Source: Chitinophagaceae bacterium 26-R-25 (GTDB lineage: Bacteria; Bacteroidota; Bacteroidia; Chitinophagales; Chitinophagaceae). From it: a stretch of 64,000 nt of DNA. A program made the translations under genes and the position numbers. Shown piece after piece: positions 47,386-56,320 of this stretch (positions are counted from its first letter, which is position 1; each line of letters begins with the position of its first letter). The notes below the pieces were generated by a model. The model was not told the origin of the DNA and made no database searches. It saw only the letters and a program-made list of their open reading frames with translations. The stretch lies in NCBI GenBank assembly GCA_029906195.1, contig JARWSJ010000001.1:1-64000 (forward strand), in the 5' to 3' direction.

Positions 47386-48431
47386 TCAAGTTCTTTTTAG
47401 AATATGCTATTCAGCCTGGCATTCATAAACCGCTCGTGGTTTCCCTGAGAAAATGGCAAGGCGTAACAAATTGGTTGTTTTAGAAAATGATTACCACCCA
47501 AAGCCTTGGGTTTAAGGCCGGGTGAAAAAGATATTTTACCGGTATTTCTTACATGAAAAATGAAAGTTGGAATGCTCAGATGGATCAGGCCCGTTGAAAC
47601 TTTTTTCAGACCTTCTGGTGCAAACGCCGGAAGAAGAGCCGGCAAAAAATACATTTCCGAATATAAGCGAACGTTACTCAGTGATGGATTATTCAAACGC
47701 AGAAGTACTGCATAGATCCCCAAAAGGCCCATTGCCAAAAACAGCAAAACCATTTTTTCCATAACAAGCAATTGTTTAAAAAATGAGAATCTCCGATAGA
47801 CGGAACACTGTGAATTTCAAAATGCAAATAAGCGGGAGAGGTATTAATAAATGATCTAACAAACTATTAATACAGAAATTAATTAACGGGAAATGGAAAT
47901 TAATGCATCAACTGACTAATAATTAGCGGGTTAACCACCAAAAAAGTCTTCCCGGGCAGGTCATCTGGCAACCAACAACTATCGACTAACAACCAATTAA
48001 TAGTGTCTTTTTGACAATCTTTAGATGGCTAGCCCCAACATAATTTCTTATTAATAGAAAAAAGTGGCATTAATTTTTTCAATTAAGCAGTTTTTAGCCC
48101 TCCTGTTAAGGTCGCGGTAGTTTCTTGCAGGCAGTTACGAAACAAAACGATTGCCGTATGAGGTTAATGCTTTCCGGCGGACTGCCGCTAAATGAATTTT
48201 TTTATAATGGACGAATGCGATTCGCCCCTGCAACAACGGTTATTCAAAAATTTCAACGATATAATATTTATATAGACAACCCCTGACTTTTTAACTCACC
48301 TCTTTCGTTGGAATAACAAAGTAGTCTCTTTCTCTCCTTACATGCAAGCAATCATTCGTCATACTACTAGTTGTTCCGACGAAAGAGGTTTTAAGAAATT
48401 AATACTTCACCCTTCGTTAAACGATTTCAAC
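47386..48431. other. Long divergent intergenic region between two GH92 genes
   Basis: A minus-strand frame of 124 codons (47397-47771) is open but has no recognisable domain and an equally plausible antisense frame; I do not call it a gene. The region must hold both GH92 promoters. In the right part, CCTCTTTCGTTGGAAT (48299-48314) and GTTCCGACGAAAGAGG (48373-48388) make a 16-bp stem with two mismatches just before the plus-strand start, a candidate leader element. Confidence 0.5.
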
Positions 48432-50627
48432 ATGAATTTTTCCCGTTCCAAAAAAATATTACTGCAGACGGTTTGCCTTTTTTTCGCACTACAGGGTAAA
48501 ACGAATGCACAGCAACTGATTTCCTATGTTGATCCCTTCATCGGCACCGGTGGTCATGGACATACATACCCCGGCGCCACCGTACCTTTTGGCATGGTGC
48601 AGTTAAGTCCAGACAATGGCACTTCCGGCTGGGACTGGTGCAGCGGCTATAATTACAGCGATACGGTGATTGCAGGGTTTTCGCACATGCACTTAAGCGG
48701 AACCGGTATTGGTGACTGGGCAGATATTTCGGTATTACCGCTTACGCAAACGGTTTCCGGAAAGGAGGAAATGTATAAAATCGGGTTTAGTCATGCCAAT
48801 GAAAAAGCGAGGCCCGGCTTTTATTCCGTAAAATTAAACAATGGTGTACAGGTCTCTCTTACTGCAACTGAAAGATGCGGGTTGCATAAATATGAATTCC
48901 CGCAGGGAGATCAGTCGGTGATCAGGTTTGACCTTGGCTTTAGAATCAACGGCGATCATCCAACGGACACCTATATTCGCCAGGTAAATGATTCCACCAT
49001 TGTTGGTTACCGCTTTTCTTCGGGCTGGGCCAGGGTACAGCGTGTATATTTTGCCGCAAGAACTTCCGCTCCAATCAAAAAGATTGAAACTACCAACACG
49101 AGCGACAAGGTTGCCAAAGCGCAACTGATCTTCGATGGTGGCAAAACCATTTTAATGAAAGTAGGGCTTTCGTCTGTTGATGAACAAAACGCGCTGCTGG
49201 CATTGAATGAAATTAGTGACTGGAATTTTGACAACGTATCGCAAAAAGCTGCTTCAAAGTGGGAAAAAGAATTGGAGAAAGTAAAAATAGAAACGGCAGA
49301 TGAGCACCTTAAACGCGTTTTCTATACAGCATTTTATCATACCTGCATGGCACCGGTTTTATATTCCGATGCAGATGGAAGCTATAAAAATGTAGAGGGC
49401 AATGTTACAAAAATGGCTTCAGGGCAGCGTTACACGGTTTATTCTTTGTGGGATACATTTCGTGCACTAAATCCTTTGATGAGTGTTACACAGCCCGATC
49501 GTTACGGCGATATCTTAAACACGATGCTCGCATTTTATGATGAAAACGGACTGCTGCCGGTTTGGGATCTCAACACTTACGAAACCAACACGATGACCGG
49601 CTATCACGCCATTCCTGTACTGGCCGATGCAGTGTTGAAAAACTGGCCGGGCGTGGATGCAGAGCGCGTTTACAAGGCTATGCAAAAAAGCGCTTATCAA
49701 TCCATAAGAGGCATTCCTGATTATATAAAATATGGCTTTTTGCCGCAGGACAAAGAAGCGAGTAGTGCATCCATTACGCTGGAATACGCGTACGATGATT
49801 GGTGCATTGCGCAGGTGGCCCTGAGGCTTGGGAAAAAAGAAGATTACAACCTGTTTATGAAAAGATCACAGTCGTACATCCATCTTTTTGACAAAAGCAC
49901 AGGGTTCATCCGCGCAAAAAATTCCGACGGACAATTTGTTTCGCCTTTTGATCCATACTACTCAGAACACAACGGTAGAAGGGCCGCATATACAGAAGGA
50001 AACGCATGGCAGCATTCATTCTTTGTGCCGCAGGATATTCGCGGACTTGCAAAATTGCATGGTGGTAATGATAAGCTTGGACAAAAACTCGATTCGCTTT
50101 TTTCCGTAACATCCAATGTAACAGGAGAGAATGCTTCTGCCGACATCAGCGGGATGATAGGCCAGTATGCACATGGCAACGAACCGAGCCATCACATTGC
50201 TTATATGTATGACTTCATTGGCCAGCCCTGGAAAACACAAAACATTGTTCGCCTTATCATGGACTCATTATATCATGATGCACCAGACGGTTATTCAGGA
50301 AATGAAGATTGCGGACAAATGAGTGCATGGGCGGTGTGGAGCATCGTTGGCTTGTATCCTGCAAACCCGGCAAGTGGCAGATACGTGTTTGGCAGCCCAT
50401 TGATTGATAACGCTGTTATCACGGTGAAGGGCAACAAACAATTTACTATCAAAGTAAAAAACAATAGTCGCGAAAATAAATATATCCAGTCCGTAGTACT
50501 AAACGGCAAAAAATACGATAAGGTGTATGTTGATCACGCTGATCTGATGAAAGGCGGAACGCTTGAATTTACGATGGGCAAAGAGCCTAATAAGAAATTT
50601 GGGATTGAAGTATCACAATGGCCGTAA
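48432..50627 (+). CDS. GH92 alpha-1,2-mannosidase family, canonical type
   Basis: 731 residues from ATG 48432, chosen for the signal peptide (RSKKILLQTVCLFFALQG, cleavage after NAQ); the longer frame from 48342 would translate the leader hairpin. GH92 motifs are complete: DPFIGTGGHGHTYPGATVPF at the mature N-terminus, YTEGNAWQHSFFVPQDI with the acid Glu, GNEPSHHIAYMYDF and SGNEDCGQMSAWAVWSIVGL. It trims alpha-linked mannose from N-glycans or yeast mannan in the periplasm. Next gene is a sugar transporter on the same strand, 130 bp away. Confidence 0.93.
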   Translation: MNFSRSKKILLQTVCLFFALQGKTNAQQLISYVDPFIGTGGHGHTYPGATVPFGMVQLSPDNGTSGWDWCSGYNYSDTVIAGFSHMHLSGTGIGDWADISVLPLTQTVSGKEEMYKIGFSHANEKARPGFYSVKLNNGVQVSLTATERCGLHKYEFPQGDQSVIRFDLGFRINGDHPTDTYIRQVNDSTIVGYRFSSGWARVQRVYFAARTSAPIKKIETTNTSDKVAKAQLIFDGGKTILMKVGLSSVDEQNALLALNEISDWNFDNVSQKAASKWEKELEKVKIETADEHLKRVFYTAFYHTCMAPVLYSDADGSYKNVEGNVTKMASGQRYTVYSLWDTFRALNPLMSVTQPDRYGDILNTMLAFYDENGLLPVWDLNTYETNTMTGYHAIPVLADAVLKNWPGVDAERVYKAMQKSAYQSIRGIPDYIKYGFLPQDKEASSASITLEYAYDDWCIAQVALRLGKKEDYNLFMKRSQSYIHLFDKSTGFIRAKNSDGQFVSPFDPYYSEHNGRRAAYTEGNAWQHSFFVPQDIRGLAKLHGGNDKLGQKLDSLFSVTSNVTGENASADISGMIGQYAHGNEPSHHIAYMYDFIGQPWKTQNIVRLIMDSLYHDAPDGYSGNEDCGQMSAWAVWSIVGLYPANPASGRYVFGSPLIDNAVITVKGNKQFTIKVKNNSRENKYIQSVVLNGKKYDKVYVDHADLMKGGTLEFTMGKEPNKKFGIEVSQWP

Positions 50628-50630
50628 TGG

Positions 50631-50732
50631 AACGCAGATTTTCATGATCGTCATGATTTGTCAAGATTTTTTTTTGATTTGAAATTTTGATTTCAGATCT
50701 TTCCAGATCATGACAATCATGAAAATCAGCGT
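50631..50732. repeat. Word-type inverted repeat (CGCAGATTTTCATGAT family)
   Basis: Left arm 50631-50667 (AACGCAGATTTTCATGATCG and continuing) and right arm 50705-50732 (AGATCATGACAATCATGAAA and continuing). A second copy of the family lies at 52770-52938. The right arm includes an ATG in frame with the transporter. Confidence 0.8.
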
Positions 50733-50757
50733 GCTTGTCTTAACGATTCAAAACTAT

Positions 50758-52044
50758 ATGATGAATAAAGTATCTTTTACAGAGAAGAAATTCCTGGTAA
50801 CGTTTGTTTTTGTGACTTCTCTTTTTATGCTCTGGGGTATTGCCCATTCTATGAGCGATGTATTGAACAAGCACTTTCAAAATGTATTGAATTTATCCAA
50901 AGCCAACTCCGGTTTAATACAATTTTCCGTTTTCGGAGCTTATGCCGTTATGAGCATTCCGGCTGGTATCTTCATGAAGAAGTTTGGCTATAAAGCCGGT
51001 GTGTTGTTTGGTCTTATATTATTTGCCACAGGAACATTTTTATTTGTGCCAGCGGCAAATGAAAAGTCTTTTACTTTTTTCAGGGTTGCGTTATTCATAT
51101 TGGGTTGCGGAATGGCAACGCTTGAAACGGTGGCGCATCCATTCGTTGCATCACTTGGCGACCAGAGAGCCAGCGATAGAAGAATCAACTTTTCACAATC
51201 ATTCAATGCTGTGGGAACGATGATCGGTCCTGCATTGGGTTCGTATTTCTTATTGCGTGCCAATACAGAAGTAGCAGGAGATTTGTCTTCTGTGAAAGGC
51301 TTGTATGTTGGTATCGGTAGTTTCATCGCATTGGTGGCAGTGTCGTTTGCTTTTGTAAAAGTACCTGCACTGGTAGACCCACACGGCGCCTCTGCTGCTG
51401 ATCTCGAAAAAGAAAATGTGGACGCAGAACCGGGTAAGAAATTATTTCAACACCGCCATTTTGTGTGGGCCGCTATTGCGCAATTTTTCAACGTTGCCGC
51501 ACAAGCAGGAACATGGAGTTACTTCATTAACTACGGACACGAGAAAATGGGTTTCACCGATCAAAAGGCGGGCAACTTCATGATTGTGTTTATGGGCATG
51601 ATGGCACTCGGCCGTTTTGTAGGCACTTTCTTAATGAAATATATTGCACCAAATAAACTGCTGGCTTACTTCGCGTTGGGCAGCATTGCCATGTGTTTGA
51701 TCGTTGCACAAAGCTGGGGCTGGCCTTCGTACATAGCACTGTTGATGATCAACTTTTTCTTCAGCATTATGTTCCCAACCATTTTCAGCTTAGGATTAAA
51801 AAATCTTGGAAGCCATACGCAGCAAGCTGCTCCATTTATTTCAATGGGCGTTGTAGGTGGCGCATTTTTTCCGTTTGTAATGGGGCTTATCGCTAACCAG
51901 GATGTTGCCAAAGCATACTATCTTCCCATCATTTGTTATTTCGTTATCTTCCTGTTCGGCTACAAGTTTTATGAAGTGAAGAAGACCGGTGCACCAAAGT
52001 TAAGAGCAGTTCATGCGGAGGAGGAATTAGGGATTAGGAATTAG
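50758..52044 (+). CDS. FucP/GluP-type sugar:proton symporter (MFS)
   Basis: About 428 residues from ATG 50758 (or 50761, MNKVSFTEKKFLVTFVFVTS); a frame start at 50710 falls in a repeat arm and is rejected. Twelve hydrophobic segments are expected; visible signatures are LFMLWGIAHSMSDVLNKHFQ (the FucP-family opening), GAYAVMSIPAGIFMKKFGYK (GxxxD/RxGxR-like loop 2-3) and ATLETVAHPFVASLGDQRAS. It imports a monosaccharide with protons; with two GH92 enzymes next door, mannose is the likely cargo (inference). The last codons (ELGIRN) are encoded by repeat words. Confidence 0.88.
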   Translation: MMNKVSFTEKKFLVTFVFVTSLFMLWGIAHSMSDVLNKHFQNVLNLSKANSGLIQFSVFGAYAVMSIPAGIFMKKFGYKAGVLFGLILFATGTFLFVPAANEKSFTFFRVALFILGCGMATLETVAHPFVASLGDQRASDRRINFSQSFNAVGTMIGPALGSYFLLRANTEVAGDLSSVKGLYVGIGSFIALVAVSFAFVKVPALVDPHGASAADLEKENVDAEPGKKLFQHRHFVWAAIAQFFNVAAQAGTWSYFINYGHEKMGFTDQKAGNFMIVFMGMMALGRFVGTFLMKYIAPNKLLAYFALGSIAMCLIVAQSWGWPSYIALLMINFFFSIMFPTIFSLGLKNLGSHTQQAAPFISMGVVGGAFFPFVMGLIANQDVAKAYYLPIICYFVIFLFGYKFYEVKKTGAPKLRAVHAEEELGIRN

Positions 52045-52253
52045 CAATTAAGAATTAAGAATTAGGAATTAAGAATGCTTTTAATAGTTTCTTAGCGACA
52101 AACGCATAAATCCAAAAAGGCATCGATAGTCTAAGCTGTCGATGCCTTTTTCTTTTAAACCAAATATTTTGTTGCACATGCTTAAAAGTTCAAAAGCATT
52201 TGATCTCCCGCACTTGAAGCATTCTTAATTCTTAATTGCTAATTCTTAATTGC
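52023..52253. repeat. Word-type inverted repeat overlapping the transporter's stop
   Basis: Left arm 52023-52078 (GGAATTAGGGATTAGGAATT and continuing) starts inside the transporter gene; right arm 52219-52253 (GCATTCTTAATTCTTAATTG and continuing) ends just before the next gene's stop. Same words as 24611-24795. Confidence 0.78.
52114..52151. terminator. Bidirectional terminator inside the repeat loop
   Basis: AAAAAGGCATCGATAG / CTGTCGATGCCTTTTT, a 16-bp stem with one mismatch, serves both converging genes. Confidence 0.87.
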
Positions 52254-52254
52254 T

Positions 52255-52701
52255 CTAAAGTCCTGTACTCGACTTTATTTCCTTCCCGTCCTTATCTAAA
52301 TACAAATACTTTTTCTCAATGCCTTTTTTAAGATTAAAGCGATACAGGCTTTGTCCCTTATTGTCCTCCACAAAATCTGTAGAGTTCAGTTGCCAGTCTG
52401 CATAGCGGCTTTTCGAGAACGACTCTTTAACGTCTTTTGGCAGATCGTCCTTATCTATTTTTGTTTCCGTGTTATCCCAGGTGCCGTCCACGTTATAATG
52501 TGCCACATAATCCTGTTTCTTTTGCTTAAACTTGGCAGTGTAGTTTGACACATTGTTGCTCCATTTTACATCTGTCGCTTTGGGGTATCTTTCGGCAAAG
52601 CTGTTTTTTGCTTTGTCGGGGATGTTAACTACCTGTGCCCGGGATACATTGGTTGCCAACAACATAAGGGCTGCAAGAAATGAAAAGATCGCGAGTTTCA
52701 T
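52255..52701 (-). CDS. PepSY-like (DUF2874) exported protein, copy A
   Basis: 148 residues with a signal peptide (MKLAIFSFLAALMLLATNVS, cleavage near RAQ). Repeated PepSY-like half-domains: AERYPKATDVKWSNNVSNYT and KESFSKSRYADWQLNSTDFV. It is 60-70% alike by eye to the protein at 53552 and in opposite orientation around DUF6526. The family is periplasmic, of unknown function, often described as inhibitors or ligand-binding modules. Confidence 0.85.
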   Translation of the reverse strand: MKLAIFSFLAALMLLATNVSRAQVVNIPDKAKNSFAERYPKATDVKWSNNVSNYTAKFKQKKQDYVAHYNVDGTWDNTETKIDKDDLPKDVKESFSKSRYADWQLNSTDFVEDNKGQSLYRFNLKKGIEKKYLYLDKDGKEIKSSTGL

Positions 52702-52769
52702 AAATGTTTGTTTTCAGTATGAAATCTATAACAGGGTTATGGGATTTTGGTTCAGCAACCGAGAGAGGG

Positions 52770-52938
52770 AACGCAGATTTTCATGATTTTCATGATTTAG
52801 TATGATTATAATGTGATCTGCACCATTGCTGATCAAAGCCTTGCAGCTGAAGTGTGCAACGCAACGATGTTGAAATAAGTTGTGTCGCTCATCTCCCAAA
52901 AATCTTGTCAAATCATGACAATCATGAAAATCTGCGTT
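52770..52938. repeat. Word-type inverted repeat (CGCAGATTTTCATGAT family), second copy
   Basis: Left arm 52770-52800, right arm 52908-52938 ending ATCTGCGTTCC. Its 107-base loop carries no gene. The arms use the same words as 50631-50732. Confidence 0.8.
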
Positions 52939-52948
52939 CCGTTTTCGC

Positions 52949-53386
52949 CTACACCCTCATATCATCTGCCACCCAGTTTTTAATCGATTTCTTTATTGCA
53001 CTCGGAGCTAGATTTTCTGCGAGCGTTTTTTCGACAAGTGGCAATAATTCTTCATCAGAAGCAAAGCGCAAAGCCGCAATTTGTCCGAAACTTAGTTTGC
53101 TTTCCAGCTCATCCATTTTCTTATTCGTCAAAATGAAATAGCGCAAACGCATTTCAAGACGCACGATCCTGTTTTGATTGTTCAATGCATAATGTTGCCT
53201 CAACATAAAAGACAGCCAGCCTATAATAGCGAATGTGGCCGCAATGGTTATCCAGAGATCATGTTGCACAGGATATTTATAACTGCTTCGCACACTAAAA
53301 ATGATGGCAATTAAAATGACGGGATAAAATATAAAATGATGAGGCGCATAGTACTTGTGGTGGTTACTGTAATTCTGGGCTGGCAT
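52949..53386 (-). CDS. DUF6526 family membrane protein
   Basis: 145 residues from ATG 53386 (MPAQNYSNHHKYYAPHHFIF is the family's typical start; 20 upstream codons are rejected). Two membrane helices (about 17-34, HFIFYPVILIAIIFSV, and 44-63, DLWITIAATFAIIGWLSF), then a cytoplasmic helical tail with LRYFILTNKKMDELESKLSF. Function is unknown. It lies between two divergent PepSY-like paralogues. Confidence 0.8.
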   Translation of the reverse strand: MPAQNYSNHHKYYAPHHFIFYPVILIAIIFSVRSSYKYPVQHDLWITIAATFAIIGWLSFMLRQHYALNNQNRIVRLEMRLRYFILTNKKMDELESKLSFGQIAALRFASDEELLPLVEKTLAENLAPSAIKKSIKNWVADDMRV

Positions 53387-53551
53387 GTTTATGTTTTTTG
53401 TAAATCTAGCGTAAAAAAAGTAGCTGAATTCCTCAATAATGGGCACGGTAAGGTTTTTGCATCTACTCTAATAAACCTTTGATAAATACCGATCCCGATA
53501 ATAAGCATCGGGATGAGGGAAGTAATTTGTTTACCATTAAAACTAGAATTT

Positions 53552-53998
53552 ATGAAACTTACAATGCTGTCGTTTTTTGCGGCCATTATGTTGCTGGCTA
53601 ACAATCTGTGCGTGGCCCAGGTAGTTAATATTCCTGATAAGGCGAAGAAAGCCTTTGCAGAAAAGTATCCGCATGCAACGAATGTAGACTGGGACAATAA
53701 TGTATCTAATTACTCCGCCAAGTTTAAAGAACACGGAAAAGGATACGAGGCCCACTTTAATGTAGATGGTGTATGGGACAACACCGAAACACAAGTAGAA
53801 AAAGGCGATGTACCTGGTGAAGTTAAAGAGTCTTTTAACAAAAGCCGTTTCAAAGATTGGGAAATAGCTTCTACGGATTATGTAGTTGATAACAAGAACA
53901 ATCACTATTATCGTTACAACCTTAAAAAAGGAATTGAAAAGAAATTCTTGTATTTCGATAAGGCCGGTAAGGAAGTGAAGGTGAACACGGGAATATAG
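53552..53998 (+). CDS. PepSY-like (DUF2874) exported protein, copy B
   Basis: 148 residues from ATG 53552 (MKLTMLSFFAAIMLLANNLC signal peptide, cleavage near VAQ). Co-linear with copy A without gaps: AEKYPHATNVDWDNNVSNYS, KESFNKSRFKDWEIASTDYV and KKGIEKKFLYFDKAGKEVKV. Copy A and B probably arose by duplication with inversion. Confidence 0.87.
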   Translation: MKLTMLSFFAAIMLLANNLCVAQVVNIPDKAKKAFAEKYPHATNVDWDNNVSNYSAKFKEHGKGYEAHFNVDGVWDNTETQVEKGDVPGEVKESFNKSRFKDWEIASTDYVVDNKNNHYYRYNLKKGIEKKFLYFDKAGKEVKVNTGI

Positions 53999-54002
53999 AG
54001 AA

Positions 54003-54043
54003 ACTAGAAATTAGGAATTAGGAGTTAGGAGTTAGGAGTTAGA
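54003..54043. repeat. Tandem GGAGTTA / GGAATTA words
   Basis: Four to five copies of a 7-8-base word directly after the copy-B stop. Confidence 0.65.
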
Positions 54044-54050
54044 ATATTGA

Positions 54051-54099
54051 GGCTTTGATAAGTTTGGCGGATGCTAAACTTGTCAAAGCCTTTTATTTT
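54051..54099 (+). terminator. Terminator after PepSY-like copy B
   Basis: Stem GGCTTTGATAAGTTT / AAACTTGTCAAAGCC, 15 bp with one mismatch, 10-base loop, then TTTTATTTT. Its downstream side lies 37 bp before the next start codon. Confidence 0.87.
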
Positions 54100-54135
54100 C
54101 AAACAATTAATTTTGAAGAACAGGAAATTATAGAA

Positions 54136-54585
54136 ATGACTCTTAAACAACAGGTATACAATCAATGCATGAGTATCGTTTCTCAAAGAATTACTGACGT
54201 TCAAAAAACGTTAGATGATTTGAGAGAAAGCATCGTGAACGAGACGAAAAGCACAGCAGGTGATAAATACGAAACAGCCAGAGCAATGCTTCATATAGAG
54301 CAGGAAAATGTGACGAAGCAAATGGCCGAATTGCTTGAGCAAAAAAAACAACTCGAAAAGCTCTCAATGGTTGAAGCAAGTGATTCTGTTATAAAAGGAA
54401 GCCTTGTAAAAACAGATCGAGGATATTTATTCCTCAGCATTGCGCTGGGTAAAATAAAGGTGAGTGACCAAACTGTTGTTGCTCTATCTCCACAATCGCC
54501 ATTGGGTAAGCAGTTGACGGGACTGAAAGCAGGAGAGAGTGCATTGATGAATGGGATGAAGTATGTCATCGATACAATTGAATAG
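54136..54585 (+). CDS. GreA/GreB-like protein (often mislabelled 3-oxoacyl-ACP synthase)
   Basis: 149 residues from ATG 54136; upstream codons belong to the terminator. The N-terminal half is a long coiled coil with the conserved stretch VNETKSTAGDKYETARAMLH; the C-terminal half is a small beta domain (KGSLVKTDRGYLFLSIALGK, then VALSPQSPLGKQLTGLKAGE) like the Gre-factor C-domain. Proteins of this kind in Bacteroidota are often database-labelled 3-oxoacyl-ACP synthase, but no ketosynthase motif is present. A role at RNA polymerase's secondary channel is inferred from the fold. Confidence 0.75.
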   Translation: MTLKQQVYNQCMSIVSQRITDVQKTLDDLRESIVNETKSTAGDKYETARAMLHIEQENVTKQMAELLEQKKQLEKLSMVEASDSVIKGSLVKTDRGYLFLSIALGKIKVSDQTVVALSPQSPLGKQLTGLKAGESALMNGMKYVIDTIE

Positions 54586-54612
54586 AACCTTTTTGCGGCG
54601 CAATATTTTTAT

Positions 54613-54702
54613 TACCACTAAGGACACTAAGGTTCACTAAGAGATGCCTATAAATTAAAGCAAACCTTAGTGAGGCTTAGTGCACTTGGTGCCTTAGTGG
54701 TA
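54613..54702. repeat. Word-type inverted repeat (CACTAAG family), second copy
   Basis: Left arm 54613-54641 (TACCACTAAGGACACTAAGG and continuing), right arm 54665-54702 (CCTTAGTGAGGCTTAGTGCA and continuing). It sits between convergent genes. Confidence 0.8.
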
Positions 54703-54714
54703 AAGCTTAGAGAC

Positions 54715-55959
54715 CTACGGCTCATACTTTTTAAACACCGTCGTCGCAATGTGACCGCCAAAGCCAAATGTATTGCTCATTGCATAGTTTACATTCTTTC
54801 TAACGGCTTTGCCCAATGTATAATCATAAGCATCTGCAAATTCAGGCTGCACATTTTCAGTGTTGATCGTTGGTGGAATAATACCATGCACGATAGCATT
54901 CACACAAGCGATCGCCTCAACCGCGCCAGCCGCACCAAGCAAGTGTCCTGTCATGGATTTGGTAGCACTGATATGCAATTTTGATTTGTCAGTAAATATT
55001 CTTTGCACAGCTTTCAATTCACTGTTGTCACCAAGCGGAGTAGAGGTAGCATGCACGTTCAGGTAGTCGATATCAGACGCAGAAATGCCTGCATCGTTCA
55101 TCGCTTCCAGCATACCCAGGTAAGCGCCTTCGCCTTCAGGGTGCGTGCCTGTTAAGTGATACGCATCGGCAGCCATACCGCCGCCCACAACTTCTGCAAT
55201 GATTGGTGCACCTCTTTCGAGTGCATGTTCAAGACTTTCCAGGATAAGCGTGCCTGAACCTTCGCCCATAACAAAGCCATCGCGTTTCACATCAAACGGA
55301 CGTGAAGCCTTTGCCGGATCGTCGTTGTAAGTCGACAATGCTTTTGCCGCATTGAATCCACCCATACCAGATTTTGTGATCGGCGCTTCAGAACCACCGG
55401 TGATGATCATATCTGCCTTGCCCCATTTGATATAGTTGAATGCATCAATGATCGCCGTGTTGGATGTAGCACAGGCAGACACCGTAGTGAAGTTTACACC
55501 GCGCAAACCGTGCTTAATGGAAATGATACCAGATGCAATATCAACGATCATTTTAGGAATGAAGAACGGATTGAAATGCGGCGTACCATCACCTCTTTCA
55601 AACTCAGCTACCTGTGTTTCAAATGTGCCAATACCGCCGTTACCGGAACCCCAGATAACACCAATGCGGTTTCTATTCAGTGTAGAAAAATCGATCTGTG
55701 CATGCTTAATTGCTTCCTCAGTAGAAATAACCGCATACTGGGTAAACAGATCATATTTTCTTGCTTCAGATTTTTCGATGAAGGTATGAGGATCGAAGTT
55801 TTTCAACTCGCAGGCAAATCTTGTCTTGAATTTAGAAGCATCGAATTTAGTGATAGGAGCAGCACCGCTAACGCCATTTTCAAGCGCAGTGGTAAAGTCT
55901 TTCAGATTGTTACCAATAGGAGTCAACGCTCCCATACCGGTAATTACAACTCTTTTCAT
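54715..55959 (-). CDS. fabF: Beta-ketoacyl-ACP synthase II
   Basis: 414 residues, cytoplasmic. Claisen condensation of acyl-ACP with malonyl-ACP in fatty-acid elongation. Catalytic triad Cys163 (TTVSACATSN), His303 (LNVHATSTPLGD) and His339 (TKSMTGHLLGAAGAVEA). The length and motifs are those of FabF. No acpP or fabG is beside it; it stands alone, divergent from the GntR-type regulator. This is the only true ketosynthase here. Confidence 0.97.
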   Translation of the reverse strand: MKRVVITGMGALTPIGNNLKDFTTALENGVSGAAPITKFDASKFKTRFACELKNFDPHTFIEKSEARKYDLFTQYAVISTEEAIKHAQIDFSTLNRNRIGVIWGSGNGGIGTFETQVAEFERGDGTPHFNPFFIPKMIVDIASGIISIKHGLRGVNFTTVSACATSNTAIIDAFNYIKWGKADMIITGGSEAPITKSGMGGFNAAKALSTYNDDPAKASRPFDVKRDGFVMGEGSGTLILESLEHALERGAPIIAEVVGGGMAADAYHLTGTHPEGEGAYLGMLEAMNDAGISASDIDYLNVHATSTPLGDNSELKAVQRIFTDKSKLHISATKSMTGHLLGAAGAVEAIACVNAIVHGIIPPTINTENVQPEFADAYDYTLGKAVRKNVNYAMSNTFGFGGHIATTVFKKYEP

Positions 55960-56006
55960 TGAGATGAAGTGTATTTAATTTTAGAATGAGAAAGGATAAG
56001 AAGCCG

Positions 56007-56014
56007 CAAATGTA
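56007..56014 (-). promoter_or_regulatory. Probable -7 element of fabF
   Basis: On the minus strand TACATTTG matches TAnnTTTG exactly, 48 bp from the start codon. The expected -33 position has TTTT rather than TTTG, so the match is partial. Confidence 0.5.
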
Positions 56015-56157
56015 TGAAATTATTATTTAATAAAATACCGATTGGTATATTTTGAGGTTTCCGTTCAATAATCTATTGTATTAAATCACAACCATTTATC
56101 GTATCTTTCCTTTTTCCCGCCACAGGCAAGATTTATTTAATTATCCCTCCTTTTTAT

Positions 56158-56188
56158 TTGGTAACATTCAATTGATGTTTATATTTGT
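56158..56188 (+). promoter_or_regulatory. Consensus promoter of the GntR-type regulator operon
   Basis: TTTG (56158-56161), 19-base spacer, TATATTTG (56181-56188): a perfect Bacteroidota -33/-7 pair. Transcription would start near 56195, leaving a leader of about 125 bases with no evident structure. Confidence 0.75.
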
Positions 56189-56320
56189 GGTATAGAATAG
56201 GATAGTATAGTTTGAAACGATGTTGCCATTCCTCTCTTACCAAGTGATAGTATGTCACCGTCTTTTTAACTATTTTACGATCTAACGTTATCCCAACATT
56301 TTAGACGATTGAGTTTCTTT

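Noticed and set aside
47397-47771. 124-codon minus-strand frame with a hydrophobic start
   Set aside because: No domain, odd composition and an open antisense frame of similar quality (47567-47764). It lies in the divergent GH92 promoter region.
22478-54043. Tandem words as possible CRISPR arrays
   Set aside because: The units are 7-10 bases without unique spacers of regular length; no cas gene is present.
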